A stretch of 64,000 nt of DNA from Tumebacillus lacus (GCF_026410385.1 NZ_JAPMLT010000001.1:372001-436000), one strand, 5' to 3'; shown: positions 8,644 through 17,158, counted from the first letter of the stretch. The notes: generated by a model from the sequence alone, not told the origin. Numbers and translations: made by a program.

Positions 8644-8657
8644 CGAACATGTGTTCT
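8644..8657. promoter_or_regulatory. LexA box 3, yneA side
   Basis: CGAACATGTGTTCT agrees at 13 of 14 positions with the Gram-positive LexA consensus. It lies between the yneA promoter and its start codon. Confidence 0.85.
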
Positions 8658-8679
8658 AAATGTGGGGGGGACTGCAAAT

Positions 8680-8970
8680 ATGGACAAGTTTACGGTGAAA
8701 AAAGCGGGACTCGGCATCGGCATCTTGCTTTATGGGGGATTGCTGCTCTTGCTTGGAGTGGAGGCAGGGGCGGAAAAAGCGGAAGGCGTATCCGGGCAGG
8801 AGTATGTCGTCTCATATGGGGACACGCTCTGGGGGATTGCGGAACGCCATCAGGAGCAGGCGGGGAAGCGCGACGTGCGGGAGATGGTCTACACGCTGAG
8901 GAAGATCAATGCACTGGACGACGGCTACCTGCATCCGGGGCAAACGCTGATCTTGCCGGAGACTTGGTGA
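8680..8970 (+). CDS. yneA: SOS-induced cell division suppressor YneA-like, LysM protein
   Basis: A 96-residue protein with an N-terminal transmembrane or signal segment (IGILLYGGLLLLLGVEAGA) and one LysM domain (YVVSYGDTLWGIAERH to LHPGQTLILPE). Architecture, size and position divergent from lexA match YneA, which delays cell division during the SOS response and acts outside the membrane before being degraded. ATG at 8680 has a G-rich ribosome binding site 9 nt upstream; an in-frame GTG at 8662 is too early. A consensus promoter and LexA boxes precede it. The next gene, also LysM-containing, starts 96 nt later and might be read through. Confidence 0.9.
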   Translation: MDKFTVKKAGLGIGILLYGGLLLLLGVEAGAEKAEGVSGQEYVVSYGDTLWGIAERHQEQAGKRDVREMVYTLRKINALDDGYLHPGQTLILPETW

Positions 8971-9066
8971 GTCGTTGTCACCCTGACAGCCGCCTGCATA
9001 CGATAGCGGTGACGGAATGCATCGGTGCACCTTTTCTGTCGAGAATGCGGAATGGAGGCTGGCAGG

Positions 9067-10236
9067 ATGGAAGGATCTCGGCTCACCTATGTCGTCGTAC
9101 AACAAGGTGAGACTTTGGCCGAACTGTCGGAGCGTTATCGAACTTCCATTGAGGAACTGGCCCGGCTCAACGGCGGGCTCCGGCAGGTAGAGTCAGGTGA
9201 TGTCATCAAGGTGGGGGAGGAAGCGCCGCAGTTTCGCGAGCCGCGAGTGCCGACTCGCCATGTGCTGGGGTTTTACACAGGTCCCATGGGGGCGGCGATG
9301 CCGGGGAGTGCCGCTTCCTTTGAGAGGCATGCACGGTTGTTGTCGAGTGTCGCGCCATACTGGTTTGATCTCGACCGCAAGGCGTTGGGTCAGATCAAGC
9401 CGCGCGTCTCGCCGACGATCATCCTTGAACTGGTAGAGAGCGCTCGACGCCGCGGGGTGAAGATCCTTGCGTCGATCCACAACACCGATCAGGCGGCAGG
9501 CACCACGGCGGCCGACACGCTCAGCGCTGTGATGCGGTCGCATCGCAACACGTTTTATCGAAATCTGTTTTCTTTGATCAACGAATACCAGTTTGACGGG
9601 GTCAACCTCGACTTCGAGCAGCTGCGCGATGAAGACCGTGCGCTCTACACCGAATTTGTCCGTGAATTGTCTGAGCGCGCGCACAGTCAAGGAAAGCTCG
9701 TCACTGTCGACGTTCTTGGCGATGCGAGGAAGGTACCGTATTCGGTCGACTTCGATTATCCGGGATTGGCTCAGTCGGCCGACTATCTCGGGATCATGAC
9801 GTACGATCAATATAAACCGACGGAGGCTGCTCCCGGACCGGTCGCAGCTCTGCCGTGGGTGCGCGACACGCTGGCGATGGCGTTGGAAGACGGCGTGCCG
9901 CCGCGAAAGATCTTGCTCGGCATTCCGTTTTACGGCTACGACTGGACGATCGGCAAAGCGGGTGCCCGTGCCCTGTCCCATGAGGCGGTCGAAAAACTCC
10001 GGGCCGAACACGGCGGCGTCGTGAAGTTTCATCCGACGTACAAAGTGCCGTACATGGTCTACACCGACAAGAGCGGGGGCAACCACGAAGTATGGTTTGA
10101 GAACGCACGTTCGATATCGATGAAACTGGACCTTGTGCGCCGCTACAATCTGGGCGGGGTGATCATCTGGCGTCTTGGGCTTGAAGATCCTACCGCCTGG
10201 AGCGCGATCCGCGCCAAGCTCTCCCCGATCGAATAA
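9067..10236 (+). CDS. LysM-GH18 peptidoglycan hydrolase (YaaH/SleL-like)
   Basis: About 389 residues: an N-terminal LysM (YVVVQQGETLAELSERYRTS, residues 7-50) and then a glycoside hydrolase 18 domain. The catalytic motif FDGVNLDFE is complete, with E184 as the acid. Related spore proteins SleL/YaaH are N-acetylglucosaminidases that act on cortex peptidoglycan or sit in the spore coat. No signal peptide is seen, as is usual for spore-deposited members. GGAGG lies 8 nt before the ATG at 9067. It is followed after 21 bp by a paralogue, so the two probably form an operon. Confidence 0.88.
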   Translation: MEGSRLTYVVVQQGETLAELSERYRTSIEELARLNGGLRQVESGDVIKVGEEAPQFREPRVPTRHVLGFYTGPMGAAMPGSAASFERHARLLSSVAPYWFDLDRKALGQIKPRVSPTIILELVESARRRGVKILASIHNTDQAAGTTAADTLSAVMRSHRNTFYRNLFSLINEYQFDGVNLDFEQLRDEDRALYTEFVRELSERAHSQGKLVTVDVLGDARKVPYSVDFDYPGLAQSADYLGIMTYDQYKPTEAAPGPVAALPWVRDTLAMALEDGVPPRKILLGIPFYGYDWTIGKAGARALSHEAVEKLRAEHGGVVKFHPTYKVPYMVYTDKSGGNHEVWFENARSISMKLDLVRRYNLGGVIIWRLGLEDPTAWSAIRAKLSPIE

Positions 10237-10257
10237 ACGCGTGTGGAGGTGAGCGTC

Positions 10258-11493
10258 GTGGCTCAGACAGTGGTCACCTATGTGATCGTGCAAAACGGCG
10301 ACACCTTGGAATCGATTGCCCGCCGCTACAGGACATCGGTACTGACCGTCGCCCGTCTCAACGGGCTGACGAAGGAGGCAGCGATCACCGCGGGCCAACT
10401 GCTGCAGGTGCCCAAACCGCGGCCGGAACCGGGGTACAAACAGCATCTGCTCGCTCGACCTCGCACTCCACGCTATGCGTTTGCTTTTTGCACCGGACAG
10501 GAGGGTATCTACCCCGGCAGCGACAAAGCGCTCGTACGTGAAGGAGAGGAGGGGCTGAGCGGGATCTTTCCGCTATGGTTTCAAGTGGCGCCCTCCGAGC
10601 CGTGGCGGTTGCAGTCATTTGTGGCGGAAGAGCAGATCCTGCGTACTGTACAAACGGCTCGCGAGCGGCGCGTCAACGTGTTGCCCGCTCTGAGCAATCT
10701 CTACTATAACGGCGGCATCGGCGGCCGGGAAGTGGTCCGGCAGGCGATGCGAAGTCATCAGCATCAGTTGGCGGAGACGTTGATACGAACGTACAGTCGC
10801 ATCGGGGCGGACGGGATCTGTTTGGATTGGACCGATCTGCATCCGGAGGACAACGCTTTATTTGTCCAATGGGTGGAGACACTGGCTGAGGCGTGTCGAC
10901 AGGCCAGTCTGCGGCTGGTCGTTCAAATTCCTCTGCTGGCAGGCGATGACGGCCAGCCGCGCTGTCCGGTCTCGGAGCTTCAACGACTGAGCAGGTCGGC
11001 CGATCTGGTTTCCCTGATGTTGAACACGGAGCATCGGATGTATACGCTGCCTGGCCCGATCTCCTCGCTGGATTGGGCTGAATCGGGGATCCGATCCGTT
11101 TTGGCACAGGGTTTGGAGCCGGGAAAGACGCTGCTCGGGCTCGCCGGGTATGCCTATGATTGGAAAGAGTCAAGTCAGGTGCCGGAGTACCTGTCGTTCG
11201 ACGGGGCGATGAATCGTGCCAGACAGTATCGGGTCCATGTAGTGTTAGATGCGGACAGTCAGACTCCAACCTACACGTACCGGGATTCCAGCGGCACCCC
11301 GCATCAGGTTTGGTTTGAAAACACATCGTCCCTTTCACAAAAGATTACATTGATCAACCGCCACGAACTCGCCGGTCTCTCGCTCTGGAGGCTCGGGATC
11401 GAGGACCCCAACATGTGGCCGTTGTTACGCGGGCGGTGGGGAGCGGTGAAAAAGTGGGACGCTGGTTTCCGTAACAAATATTATGACAAGTAA
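10258..11493 (+). CDS. LysM-GH18-like protein lacking the catalytic glutamate
   Basis: About 411 residues with LysM (YVIVQNGDTLESIARRYRTS) plus a GH18-like fold that parallels the upstream gene; both end in WRLG-ED-P--W. In place of the DGVNLDFE motif it has DGICLDWT, so the general acid is T192 and no nearby Glu takes its place. It is likely a non-hydrolytic peptidoglycan-binding paralogue of the upstream protein; function is unknown. GTG at 10258 is chosen because GGAGGTGA lies 5 nt upstream. No signal peptide. The reading frame is intact, which argues against simple decay. Confidence 0.85.
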   Translation: MAQTVVTYVIVQNGDTLESIARRYRTSVLTVARLNGLTKEAAITAGQLLQVPKPRPEPGYKQHLLARPRTPRYAFAFCTGQEGIYPGSDKALVREGEEGLSGIFPLWFQVAPSEPWRLQSFVAEEQILRTVQTARERRVNVLPALSNLYYNGGIGGREVVRQAMRSHQHQLAETLIRTYSRIGADGICLDWTDLHPEDNALFVQWVETLAEACRQASLRLVVQIPLLAGDDGQPRCPVSELQRLSRSADLVSLMLNTEHRMYTLPGPISSLDWAESGIRSVLAQGLEPGKTLLGLAGYAYDWKESSQVPEYLSFDGAMNRARQYRVHVVLDADSQTPTYTYRDSSGTPHQVWFENTSSLSQKITLINRHELAGLSLWRLGIEDPNMWPLLRGRWGAVKKWDAGFRNKYYDK

Positions 11494-11525
11494 AAAAGCC
11501 GTGCCAATAGATCGGCATGGCTTTT
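11493..11525. terminator. Bidirectional terminator between the GH18-like gene and the recombinase gene
   Basis: AAAAAGCCGTGCC and GGCATGGCTTTTT form a stem with T runs on both strands, between convergent genes. Confidence 0.8.
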
Positions 11526-11586
11526 TCATCGGACTCGGAGTGGACAAGCAACATAACATTATTACAGACAACCCCGAGTTGCTATC

Positions 11587-12537
11587 CTAAATTTGAACTT
11601 GATTGATGTAACTGCCTGCACTCTCGCTCAGTTCGCGAATGTCATGGAGATAGCGTTCGGTGGTTCGCAGGCTGGAGTGGCCCATCTGCCGTTGCACTTG
11701 CAGCAGCGGGGCCTCCGCTTCCAAAGCAAACGTGGCGCAGGTGTGGCGCAAGATGTGCGGGGAGATTCGGCGGGAGAGGCCGGCCGCATCGGAAAGGCGG
11801 TACATCATATCTCGCACTGCGTTTTGTTGATAGCGGGTGTAGCGCGTGGTAAAGACCAGGGGCGTACGATCGCTGGGATCGAGCTCCGGATTTTTGCCGG
11901 TCTTGCGTCGGAAGTCCTGCAACAGGGTCCAGACGTCCGGACGAATCAGCACCGGACGGTCCTTATCGCCTTTCCCCCGCACCATCCAGCCGATGTTGCC
12001 GCGCATGTCTTCATAGAGATCGCACCATTTTGCTGAACACAGTTCTTCTACGCGAACGCCGGTGGTCATCAGGAGCACGACGATCAGGTAGTAGCGATCC
12101 TTCCCGCGAGCTGTTTCCAAGATCCGTTGTGCTTCGGCAATGGACAGCGAACGTTTATGCGTTGCCCGAACAGGAACGCTGGGAGCGGCGATGAGGATCG
12201 CCGGGTTCTTTTGCAGATAACCGAGCCGGTGGGCAAACAAGAACAGGGAGCGCATCACGTTGATCATCCGCTGCTGGGTGGCCGGTGCATAGTGTTGAAT
12301 GGAATAGCAATACTCCACCAACTTTACATATGTAACTTGGGCGAGGGGAGTGCCGTCGATAAATTTCAAAAAAGCTTCCAAGTCGCGATGGTAGGCCTTG
12401 CGGGTCATTTTCGACCAGACCTTCGGACGGGGACGATTGAGGAAGAGGGTGATGAGGTGTTCATCATGCAGCACGCCCATCTCCTGAGCAACAGTAGGAA
12501 CGTACGTTTGGCTCAATACAGGGAACCGATCAGACAC
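11587..12537 (-). CDS. Tyrosine recombinase / integrase
   Basis: A 316-residue phage-integrase-family recombinase. An N-terminal SAM-like core-binding domain (about 20-120) is followed by the catalytic domain. Catalytic residues are all visible: R in TGVRVEEL, K in GKGDKDRP, the HxxR box HILRHT, the GHSS histidine and the nucleophile Y in TTERYLHD. Such enzymes resolve chromosome dimers (XerC/D) or integrate mobile elements. No other mobile-element gene adjoins it, so it may be a housekeeping or stranded recombinase. A possible recombinase-type dyad and a dif-like half-site lie just upstream of its start. Confidence 0.92.
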   Translation of the reverse strand: MSDRFPVLSQTYVPTVAQEMGVLHDEHLITLFLNRPRPKVWSKMTRKAYHRDLEAFLKFIDGTPLAQVTYVKLVEYCYSIQHYAPATQQRMINVMRSLFLFAHRLGYLQKNPAILIAAPSVPVRATHKRSLSIAEAQRILETARGKDRYYLIVVLLMTTGVRVEELCSAKWCDLYEDMRGNIGWMVRGKGDKDRPVLIRPDVWTLLQDFRRKTGKNPELDPSDRTPLVFTTRYTRYQQNAVRDMMYRLSDAAGLSRRISPHILRHTCATFALEAEAPLLQVQRQMGHSSLRTTERYLHDIRELSESAGSYINQVQI

Positions 12538-12574
12538 TAACGATCATTCCTTTCGTCAAGTCTTTATACTTAGA

Positions 12575-12605
12575 TTATAGCGATAAGGGGTTATTATCGC
12601 CATAG
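12575..12605. repeat. Imperfect dyad upstream of the recombinase gene
   Basis: TTATAGCGATAA and, on the other strand, CTATGGCGATAA agree at 10 of 12 positions and are separated by 7 bases. Two roughly 11-12 bp arms around a 6-8 bp spacer is the layout of a tyrosine recombinase core site; an operator is the alternative. Confidence 0.45.
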
Positions 12606-12830
12606 TATTTGCTAGATTGTTTTATTTTCTATTTTTCGCTCCAAAAGTGGGTGTGTATGATCTACATTGTCTTTTTATGTAAACTCATTTTCCGATCTCC
12701 TCAAAAAACACCCCCTCTATTTGCCTTGTATTCGCGTTTTCTACTACCCCTCAATACCATAACACCAGAACAGGACTAAATCCCTCAAACGGGCATACAG
12801 GGCCCTTGTCGTCCATTCGCTCCAAAAACG

Positions 12831-12856
12831 AAAAAAAGCCGCCCGCTTGGACGGCC
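12831..12856 (-). terminator. Terminator after murC
   Basis: On the minus strand GGCCGTCC-AAGC-GGGCGGC, with one mismatch, is followed by TTTTTTT. Confidence 0.75.
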
Positions 12857-12871
12857 TTTACCTGCCATTTT

Positions 12872-14242
12872 CTATTCCGATTGCGATTCCAAGAGCAGAG
12901 ACAGCGAGTCTTCCCCGATGCCGCGCACATTGCCGGCCCCCATCGTCAGGACGATGCCGTCGCGACCTTTGGCGATTTGTTGGATATAGCGCGAGCCTTC
13001 CTCCAGGTTTTCAACGAACGTGACCGTCTTGCCCCGATTGCGAATCGCGGTGGCCAGTTGTTCGGAGAGGTTGTCACCGGGATCTGTCTCGCGGGCCGAG
13101 GAGAACAGTTTGACGAGCAACACTTCGTCGGAAAGCGTCAACGACTCGGCAAATTCCTCCAGAAACTTCTTCGTCCTCGAATACGTGTGAGGTTGAAACA
13201 CGGTGATCAACGGATCATTCGGAAAAGAGGCTTTCACCGCCCGCAGCGTCGTGGTGATCGCGCTGGGATGATGCGCGTAATCATCATATAACTCCAGTTT
13301 ACCGAGGCGACCCATGTAATCAAAGCGGCGGTACACCCCTTGGAATTGAGTCAGCGACGCTTGCACATCTTGGAAGGAGAGACCCATCGCACGGGAGACA
13401 GAGATCGTCGCCAGCGCGTTCAGCACGTTGTGCTCCCCGAGCGAGCGGAACTGGACGCTGCCCAGCGGTTGGCTGCCTTCCCACACATCGAAGCGCAGCA
13501 CGCCGCGCGACTCGACGATATTGGTCGCATAGATGTCGTTGCCCGACTTCAAGCCGAAATAGATCGTGTTGGCCGACGTTTGCAACCTCCGGCACAGCGG
13601 ATCGTCGCCGCATGCGACCAGCACACCCTCCGGCGACAGTTTATCGGTCAACTGTTGGAAGGCCAGAAAGACGTCGTTGAGGTCGTGAAAATAATCCGGA
13701 TGATCGAAATCAATGTTGTTGACAACGAGAATGTGCGGCTGGTAGTGAAGGAAATTGCGCTTGTACTCGCAAGCCTCCGCGACCAATGCGCCGTCGCCGT
13801 ACCGGGCATTGCTGCCGATGTTGTAGTTTTTGCTGCCGATCACGACCATCGGGTCTTGCCCCACATGGGCGAGGAGCGATCCGACCATCGAGGTCGTCGT
13901 CGTTTTGCCGTGCGTGCCGGTGATCAAGATCGACGGGCGCTCCGTGGTCAGTTTGCCAAGCAATTGCGGATAGGTGTACACCGGGATTCCGAGTTCCAGC
14001 GCCCGTTTAATCTCCGGGTGTTCGTGGTTGTAGGCCGGCGAATGGCAGACCAAATCGACCTGCTCTACCTGCGCTGCGTTCGGTGTGCCGATATATGTGA
14101 TGCCCGCTTTCGAGAGCAATTCATCCGTGAAGAAAATCTCCTGGCTATCCGAGCCGGACACCTCGTAACCCATCCGAGCGTACAATTGCGCCAAGGCGCT
14201 CATTCCCGTCCCTTTGATACCGACAAAATGAATCTTTTTCAT
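12872..14242 (-). CDS. murC: UDP-N-acetylmuramate-L-alanine ligase MurC
   Basis: A 456-residue Mur ligase that adds L-alanine to UDP-MurNAc, the first amino acid of the peptidoglycan stem. The N-terminal Rossmann domain opens KIHFVGIKGTGMSALAQL. The ATP-binding P-loop is ITGTHGKTTTTSM, the central domain has VAEACEYKRNFL and NNIDFDHPDYF, and the C-terminal domain has DDYAHHPSAI and FQPHTYSRTK. The EACEYKRNFL variant occurs in clostridial-type MurC; the Mpl recycling ligase is less likely because the opening and length are those of MurC. It has its own terminator and stands apart from any dcw cluster. Confidence 0.94.
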   Translation of the reverse strand: MKKIHFVGIKGTGMSALAQLYARMGYEVSGSDSQEIFFTDELLSKAGITYIGTPNAAQVEQVDLVCHSPAYNHEHPEIKRALELGIPVYTYPQLLGKLTTERPSILITGTHGKTTTTSMVGSLLAHVGQDPMVVIGSKNYNIGSNARYGDGALVAEACEYKRNFLHYQPHILVVNNIDFDHPDYFHDLNDVFLAFQQLTDKLSPEGVLVACGDDPLCRRLQTSANTIYFGLKSGNDIYATNIVESRGVLRFDVWEGSQPLGSVQFRSLGEHNVLNALATISVSRAMGLSFQDVQASLTQFQGVYRRFDYMGRLGKLELYDDYAHHPSAITTTLRAVKASFPNDPLITVFQPHTYSRTKKFLEEFAESLTLSDEVLLVKLFSSARETDPGDNLSEQLATAIRNRGKTVTFVENLEEGSRYIQQIAKGRDGIVLTMGAGNVRGIGEDSLSLLLESQSE

Positions 14243-14354
14243 CGCTTTGCACCCTTTCTTCTAAAGGAGCGAGCTCCTGCGATTGATGAGATGGGGGAGT
14301 GGTGTTACATAGTACGCATGCCGTACCGTCGTTGTGCCTGTTGCTCCGGTCAGG

Positions 14355-14612
14355 TCAGTCCAACTCCCAGTTGGACAGATGTTCCGGTTCCGGTTGCAGG
14401 ACACCCGCGATGAACGACTGGCGTTCCGATTCGGATCGCATCAGTTTCTTGAGGTAACTGGTCTTGCTCAATTTCAGCCGCATGTGATGGTTCCGCTCGT
14501 AGGCGGCATGAAAGCGCGGATCGGCCATCAGCGCCTGCCACCAAGGGGTCTCATGCAATTCTTCCGACCAATGCCGGTGTTGGAACATGTCGGCGAAAGA
14601 ATATTCGTTCAT
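14355..14612 (-). CDS. Small hypothetical protein (85 aa)
   Basis: Eighty-five residues beginning MNEYSFADMFQHRHWSEELH, rich in His, Trp and Arg, with no membrane segment or signal peptide. I do not recognise the family. AAGGAGGG lies 8 nt before the ATG, which makes this a convincing gene. It lies between the DUF456 gene and murC on the same strand. The C-terminus (LQPEPEHLSNWELD) is acidic while the centre is basic. It may be a cytoplasmic helical protein, but nothing firmer can be said. Confidence 0.72.
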   Translation of the reverse strand: MNEYSFADMFQHRHWSEELHETPWWQALMADPRFHAAYERNHHMRLKLSKTSYLKKLMRSESERQSFIAGVLQPEPEHLSNWELD

Positions 14613-14684
14613 GAAAAACGCCCTCCTTTTCTTGGTACTATTCCCAAGAATGCAGAGGGCCAACCGGAAAAAATCCATTTTCTT

Positions 14685-15191
14685 TTAGAATATCGCCATG
14701 TAGAACCATGTCACTTGGATCATCACCAGCACAAATTTAAAGAACGTGCCAGCGAGGAAACTGAGGGCAGAACCCCAGCCCACTTTCACGATCTCATTTG
14801 ACTGGCGACGGGCGATCATCTCGCCGAGCATCGCCCCGATCACGGCACCGACCAACGGGCCGAGGAACAGGGCCAGCAAGCCGAGCGGCGAGATCAACAA
14901 CGGCAGAACGAACATGCCGATCGTGCCGCCGATCATTCCGTGTTTGGAGCCGCCCATCTTTTTGATCCCGAGCAGTTGGGCGATGTTATCGGAGACAAAG
15001 TTGATCAGAGTCAGCGCGATCTGACCGACCCAGAACCACATCGTAAACGGGGAGAAATCCACCATAAAGCCATACACCAGCACCGCCGGGTACAGGAACA
15101 GCGTGCCGGGGATGATCGGCACGACCGTAAACCCAATCGCCAGCAAGATCAGCAGCGAACTGATCACGATGGCGATGATCTGCATGGTCAT
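14685..15191 (-). CDS. DUF456 family membrane protein
   Basis: About 168 residues, largely hydrophobic, with five or six membrane segments. It matches DUF456 in its layout: an N-terminal segment with TVVPIIPGTLFLYPAVL, the soluble-facing IKKMGGSKHGMIGGTIG and the glycine-rich GPLVGAVIGAMLGEM. The function of the family is unknown. ATG at 15191 has AGGAG 11 nt upstream; ATG at 15185 is an alternative. The gene is divergent from the HipA-like kinase gene. Confidence 0.8.
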   Translation of the reverse strand: MTMQIIAIVISSLLILLAIGFTVVPIIPGTLFLYPAVLVYGFMVDFSPFTMWFWVGQIALTLINFVSDNIAQLLGIKKMGGSKHGMIGGTIGMFVLPLLISPLGLLALFLGPLVGAVIGAMLGEMIARRQSNEIVKVGWGSALSFLAGTFFKFVLVMIQVTWFYMAIF

Positions 15192-15335
15192 CGTTTTTGT
15201 CACTCCTTTTAGACTCGATACACCTCTAGTACGTTTGGACGGGCAAAAGGTTCCCGATCTGCACCCTTTTACCATAGGATAACAAAAAGCAAGCCTTTCC
15301 GCTGAGAGAATCACCGAGAAAGGGGAGATGACCGC

Positions 15336-16148
15336 ATGTGGAGACGACGTTGGAAATGGGTCGCCGTCCGCAAAGCCAAGCGCCAAGGTCAGATCTGGGT
15401 CGTCGCCGATCAACAGGGCGTACGCGGCGATTTTAAATTTGCCACCACCCGCCACTGGTATGAGAGCGGCCCGATCGTCGCCAACGAATATGTGGCAGCC
15501 GCCCTGGCCGAGCGGCTCGGCTATCCTGTCGCCGCTCTGGAACAAGCAACGGTGCTCGGACCTGAAGGAGAGGCACAGAGCGGTATCGTCACCGTCGAAG
15601 CCCGCGCTGTCGAGATCATCCCTTGGTCGGAAGCACCGCAACGAGTGCAAGAGCGGCCGGAGGAATCTCTGCACGATGTCGAGCAACTTGCCTCGCTGAT
15701 CGTGTTCGATGCCTGGATCGCCAACCCGGAGCGGGCGGCCGGCCACAACTTGATCCTCTATCGGAACGATCCGAATGAAAAATACGACTGGTACCTGACC
15801 GATCATTCCCGCGCCCTGTACGGATCGCCCCGCAAGTGGAAGCGCGGCTCATGGAATTCGGCGGTCTGGGAGCAATTGTGGCTGTTTTACCGCGTGCCGC
15901 AAGGACTGCTGCACTTGCAATCGCGGCTCGACCTGCTGGAGCCGATGATCGATCAGATCGAACGGCTCCAAGAATCGGACATCAACAACGCCTTGAACAA
16001 AGTACCGCGCGGGGCGTTGCGCGAACGGGAGCGCCAGTTTATCAAGCGTCTGCTTTTGCAACGACAGCGGCGGTTGCGCTCGATCATCCACCGTTGGCTG
16101 GAGTATCAAGGTCATAAAGAATACGGCAATGAGGTCCGCGGTTCTTGA
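15336..16148 (+). CDS. HipA-like kinase family protein
   Basis: A 270-residue protein with a HipA-like PI3/4-kinase-type fold. GVRGDFKFA near the N-terminus would hold the ATP-binding lysine. The catalytic-loop-like segment is FDAWIANPERAAGHNLIL, followed by YDWYLTDHSRALYG in the metal-binding position. Classic HipA toxins phosphorylate glutamyl-tRNA synthetase and pair with HipB, but no HTH partner gene is adjacent, and solitary members of this shorter family have no established role. GGGGAG lies 8 nt before the ATG. A short hairpin (GGTTC-TT-GAACC) covers the stop codon. Confidence 0.72.
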   Translation: MWRRRWKWVAVRKAKRQGQIWVVADQQGVRGDFKFATTRHWYESGPIVANEYVAAALAERLGYPVAALEQATVLGPEGEAQSGIVTVEARAVEIIPWSEAPQRVQERPEESLHDVEQLASLIVFDAWIANPERAAGHNLILYRNDPNEKYDWYLTDHSRALYGSPRKWKRGSWNSAVWEQLWLFYRVPQGLLHLQSRLDLLEPMIDQIERLQESDINNALNKVPRGALRERERQFIKRLLLQRQRRLRSIIHRWLEYQGHKEYGNEVRGS

Positions 16149-16265
16149 ACCGGGCCTTTTTGGCCTGATCAGTATAAAAAAACATTTCTGAAATCACTTT
16201 CATTTCGTATAATAGAAACAATTGGGATCTGAACACCCTGTACACCAAAGGAGGCATGCGAGTTG

Positions 16266-16709
16266 ATGATCTCCCCTGACCTGATCGGGAAGTCGTCCAA
16301 GCCCGTACAAAACGAGATCGAAAAAGGCGCGATCCGCCGATTTGCCGAGGCGATCGGCGATCCGAACCCGCTGTATCGCGACCCGGACTATGCGGCGACC
16401 ACACGTTACGGGCGAATCATCGCACCGCCGACGTTTTGCATCACCTTGAACTGCGGCGTGATCGAAGGGCTGAATATCAAGGCGGACGGCTTGATCCACG
16501 GTGAGCAGGAGTTTCGCTACAGTCGGCCGATCCATGCCGGCGATGTCCTCACCTGTTCGCTGACTGTCAAGGACGTCTATGGACGCAATGGGAAAAGTGG
16601 CGGCATGACGTTCGTCGTCGTAGAGCAGGAAGGCTACAACCAGCACGGCGAACACTGCTATACATCGACGCTCAAGATCATCATCCCGCAGCGAAAGGAG
16701 GAGGCGTAA
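16266..16709 (+). CDS. MaoC-like dehydratase, FAS1/HadA-type N-terminal hot-dog protein
   Basis: About 147 residues with a hot-dog fold of the MaoC N-terminal type. RRFAEAIGDPNPLYRD matches the substrate loop and PPTFCITL follows. In this family (HadA/HadC-like) the subunit usually lacks the full catalytic Asp-His pair and works with a MaoC partner, encoded here immediately downstream with 1 bp between the genes. The pair plus FabG suggests a (3R)-hydroxyacyl dehydratase acting on acyl-CoA or acyl-ACP. AAAGGAGG lies 11 nt before ATG 16266; TTG at 16263, at 8 nt, is an alternative start. TATAAT at 16208-16213 may be the -10 box. Confidence 0.82.
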   Translation: MISPDLIGKSSKPVQNEIEKGAIRRFAEAIGDPNPLYRDPDYAATTRYGRIIAPPTFCITLNCGVIEGLNIKADGLIHGEQEFRYSRPIHAGDVLTCSLTVKDVYGRNGKSGGMTFVVVEQEGYNQHGEHCYTSTLKIIIPQRKEEA

Positions 16710-16710
16710 C

Positions 16711-17127
16711 ATGGCGCTTCGTGACTTTCAACCGGGCGATGCTCTGCCGGAACTGACCAAACCGACGGTGACGAAAACACAGCTCGTCATGTACTCCGGC
16801 GCATCCGGCGACTTCAATCCGATCCACACAGTTGAAGAATACGCGCAGGAGGTCGGTCTCGGCGGTGTGATCGCCCACGGCATGCTGACGATGGCGTTTG
16901 TCGGTCAACTCCTGACCGAGTGGATCGGGCTGGACGGGCAGATGGAAGGGTTCAAGGTGCGGTTTACCGGCATGGTGCGCCCTGGTGACGTGATCACCTG
17001 CAGCGGGCGAGTCACCGAACGCTTGGAAACGGACGGGACGCTGCGTCTCGTCTGCAAGGTGCAAGCGATCACCCAACAGGGCGAGGTCGCGATGAAAGGG
17101 ACCGCCACCGTCGCTGTTCTCGAATAA
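16711..17127 (+). CDS. MaoC family dehydratase (HadB-like)
   Basis: A 138-residue hot-dog dehydratase subunit. The catalytic hydratase-2 motif is complete: SGDFNPIHTVEEYA with Asp and His, followed by VIAHGMLTMAF. It would dehydrate (3R)-hydroxyacyl thioesters. With the preceding FAS1-type subunit it probably makes a heterodimer, as in mycobacterial HadAB, and the downstream FabG supplies the reductase step. AGGAGG overlaps the end of the upstream gene. Whether the set serves fatty acid synthesis, degradation or polyhydroxyalkanoate metabolism is not decided by the sequence. Confidence 0.87.
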   Translation: MALRDFQPGDALPELTKPTVTKTQLVMYSGASGDFNPIHTVEEYAQEVGLGGVIAHGMLTMAFVGQLLTEWIGLDGQMEGFKVRFTGMVRPGDVITCSGRVTERLETDGTLRLVCKVQAITQQGEVAMKGTATVAVLE

Positions 17128-17158
17128 AAACCTGTTCCATCTGAAAGGGGAATTTTAC

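Larger units (their letters stand above)
12538..12871. other. AT-richer intergenic region between recombinase gene and murC
   Basis: About 330 bp without a convincing gene. It holds the dyad at 12575-12605, TTATGTAAACT at 12675-12685 (identical to the XerD half of Bacillus dif as recalled) and the murC terminator. Its base composition is visibly more AT-rich than the flanks. Confidence 0.6.
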
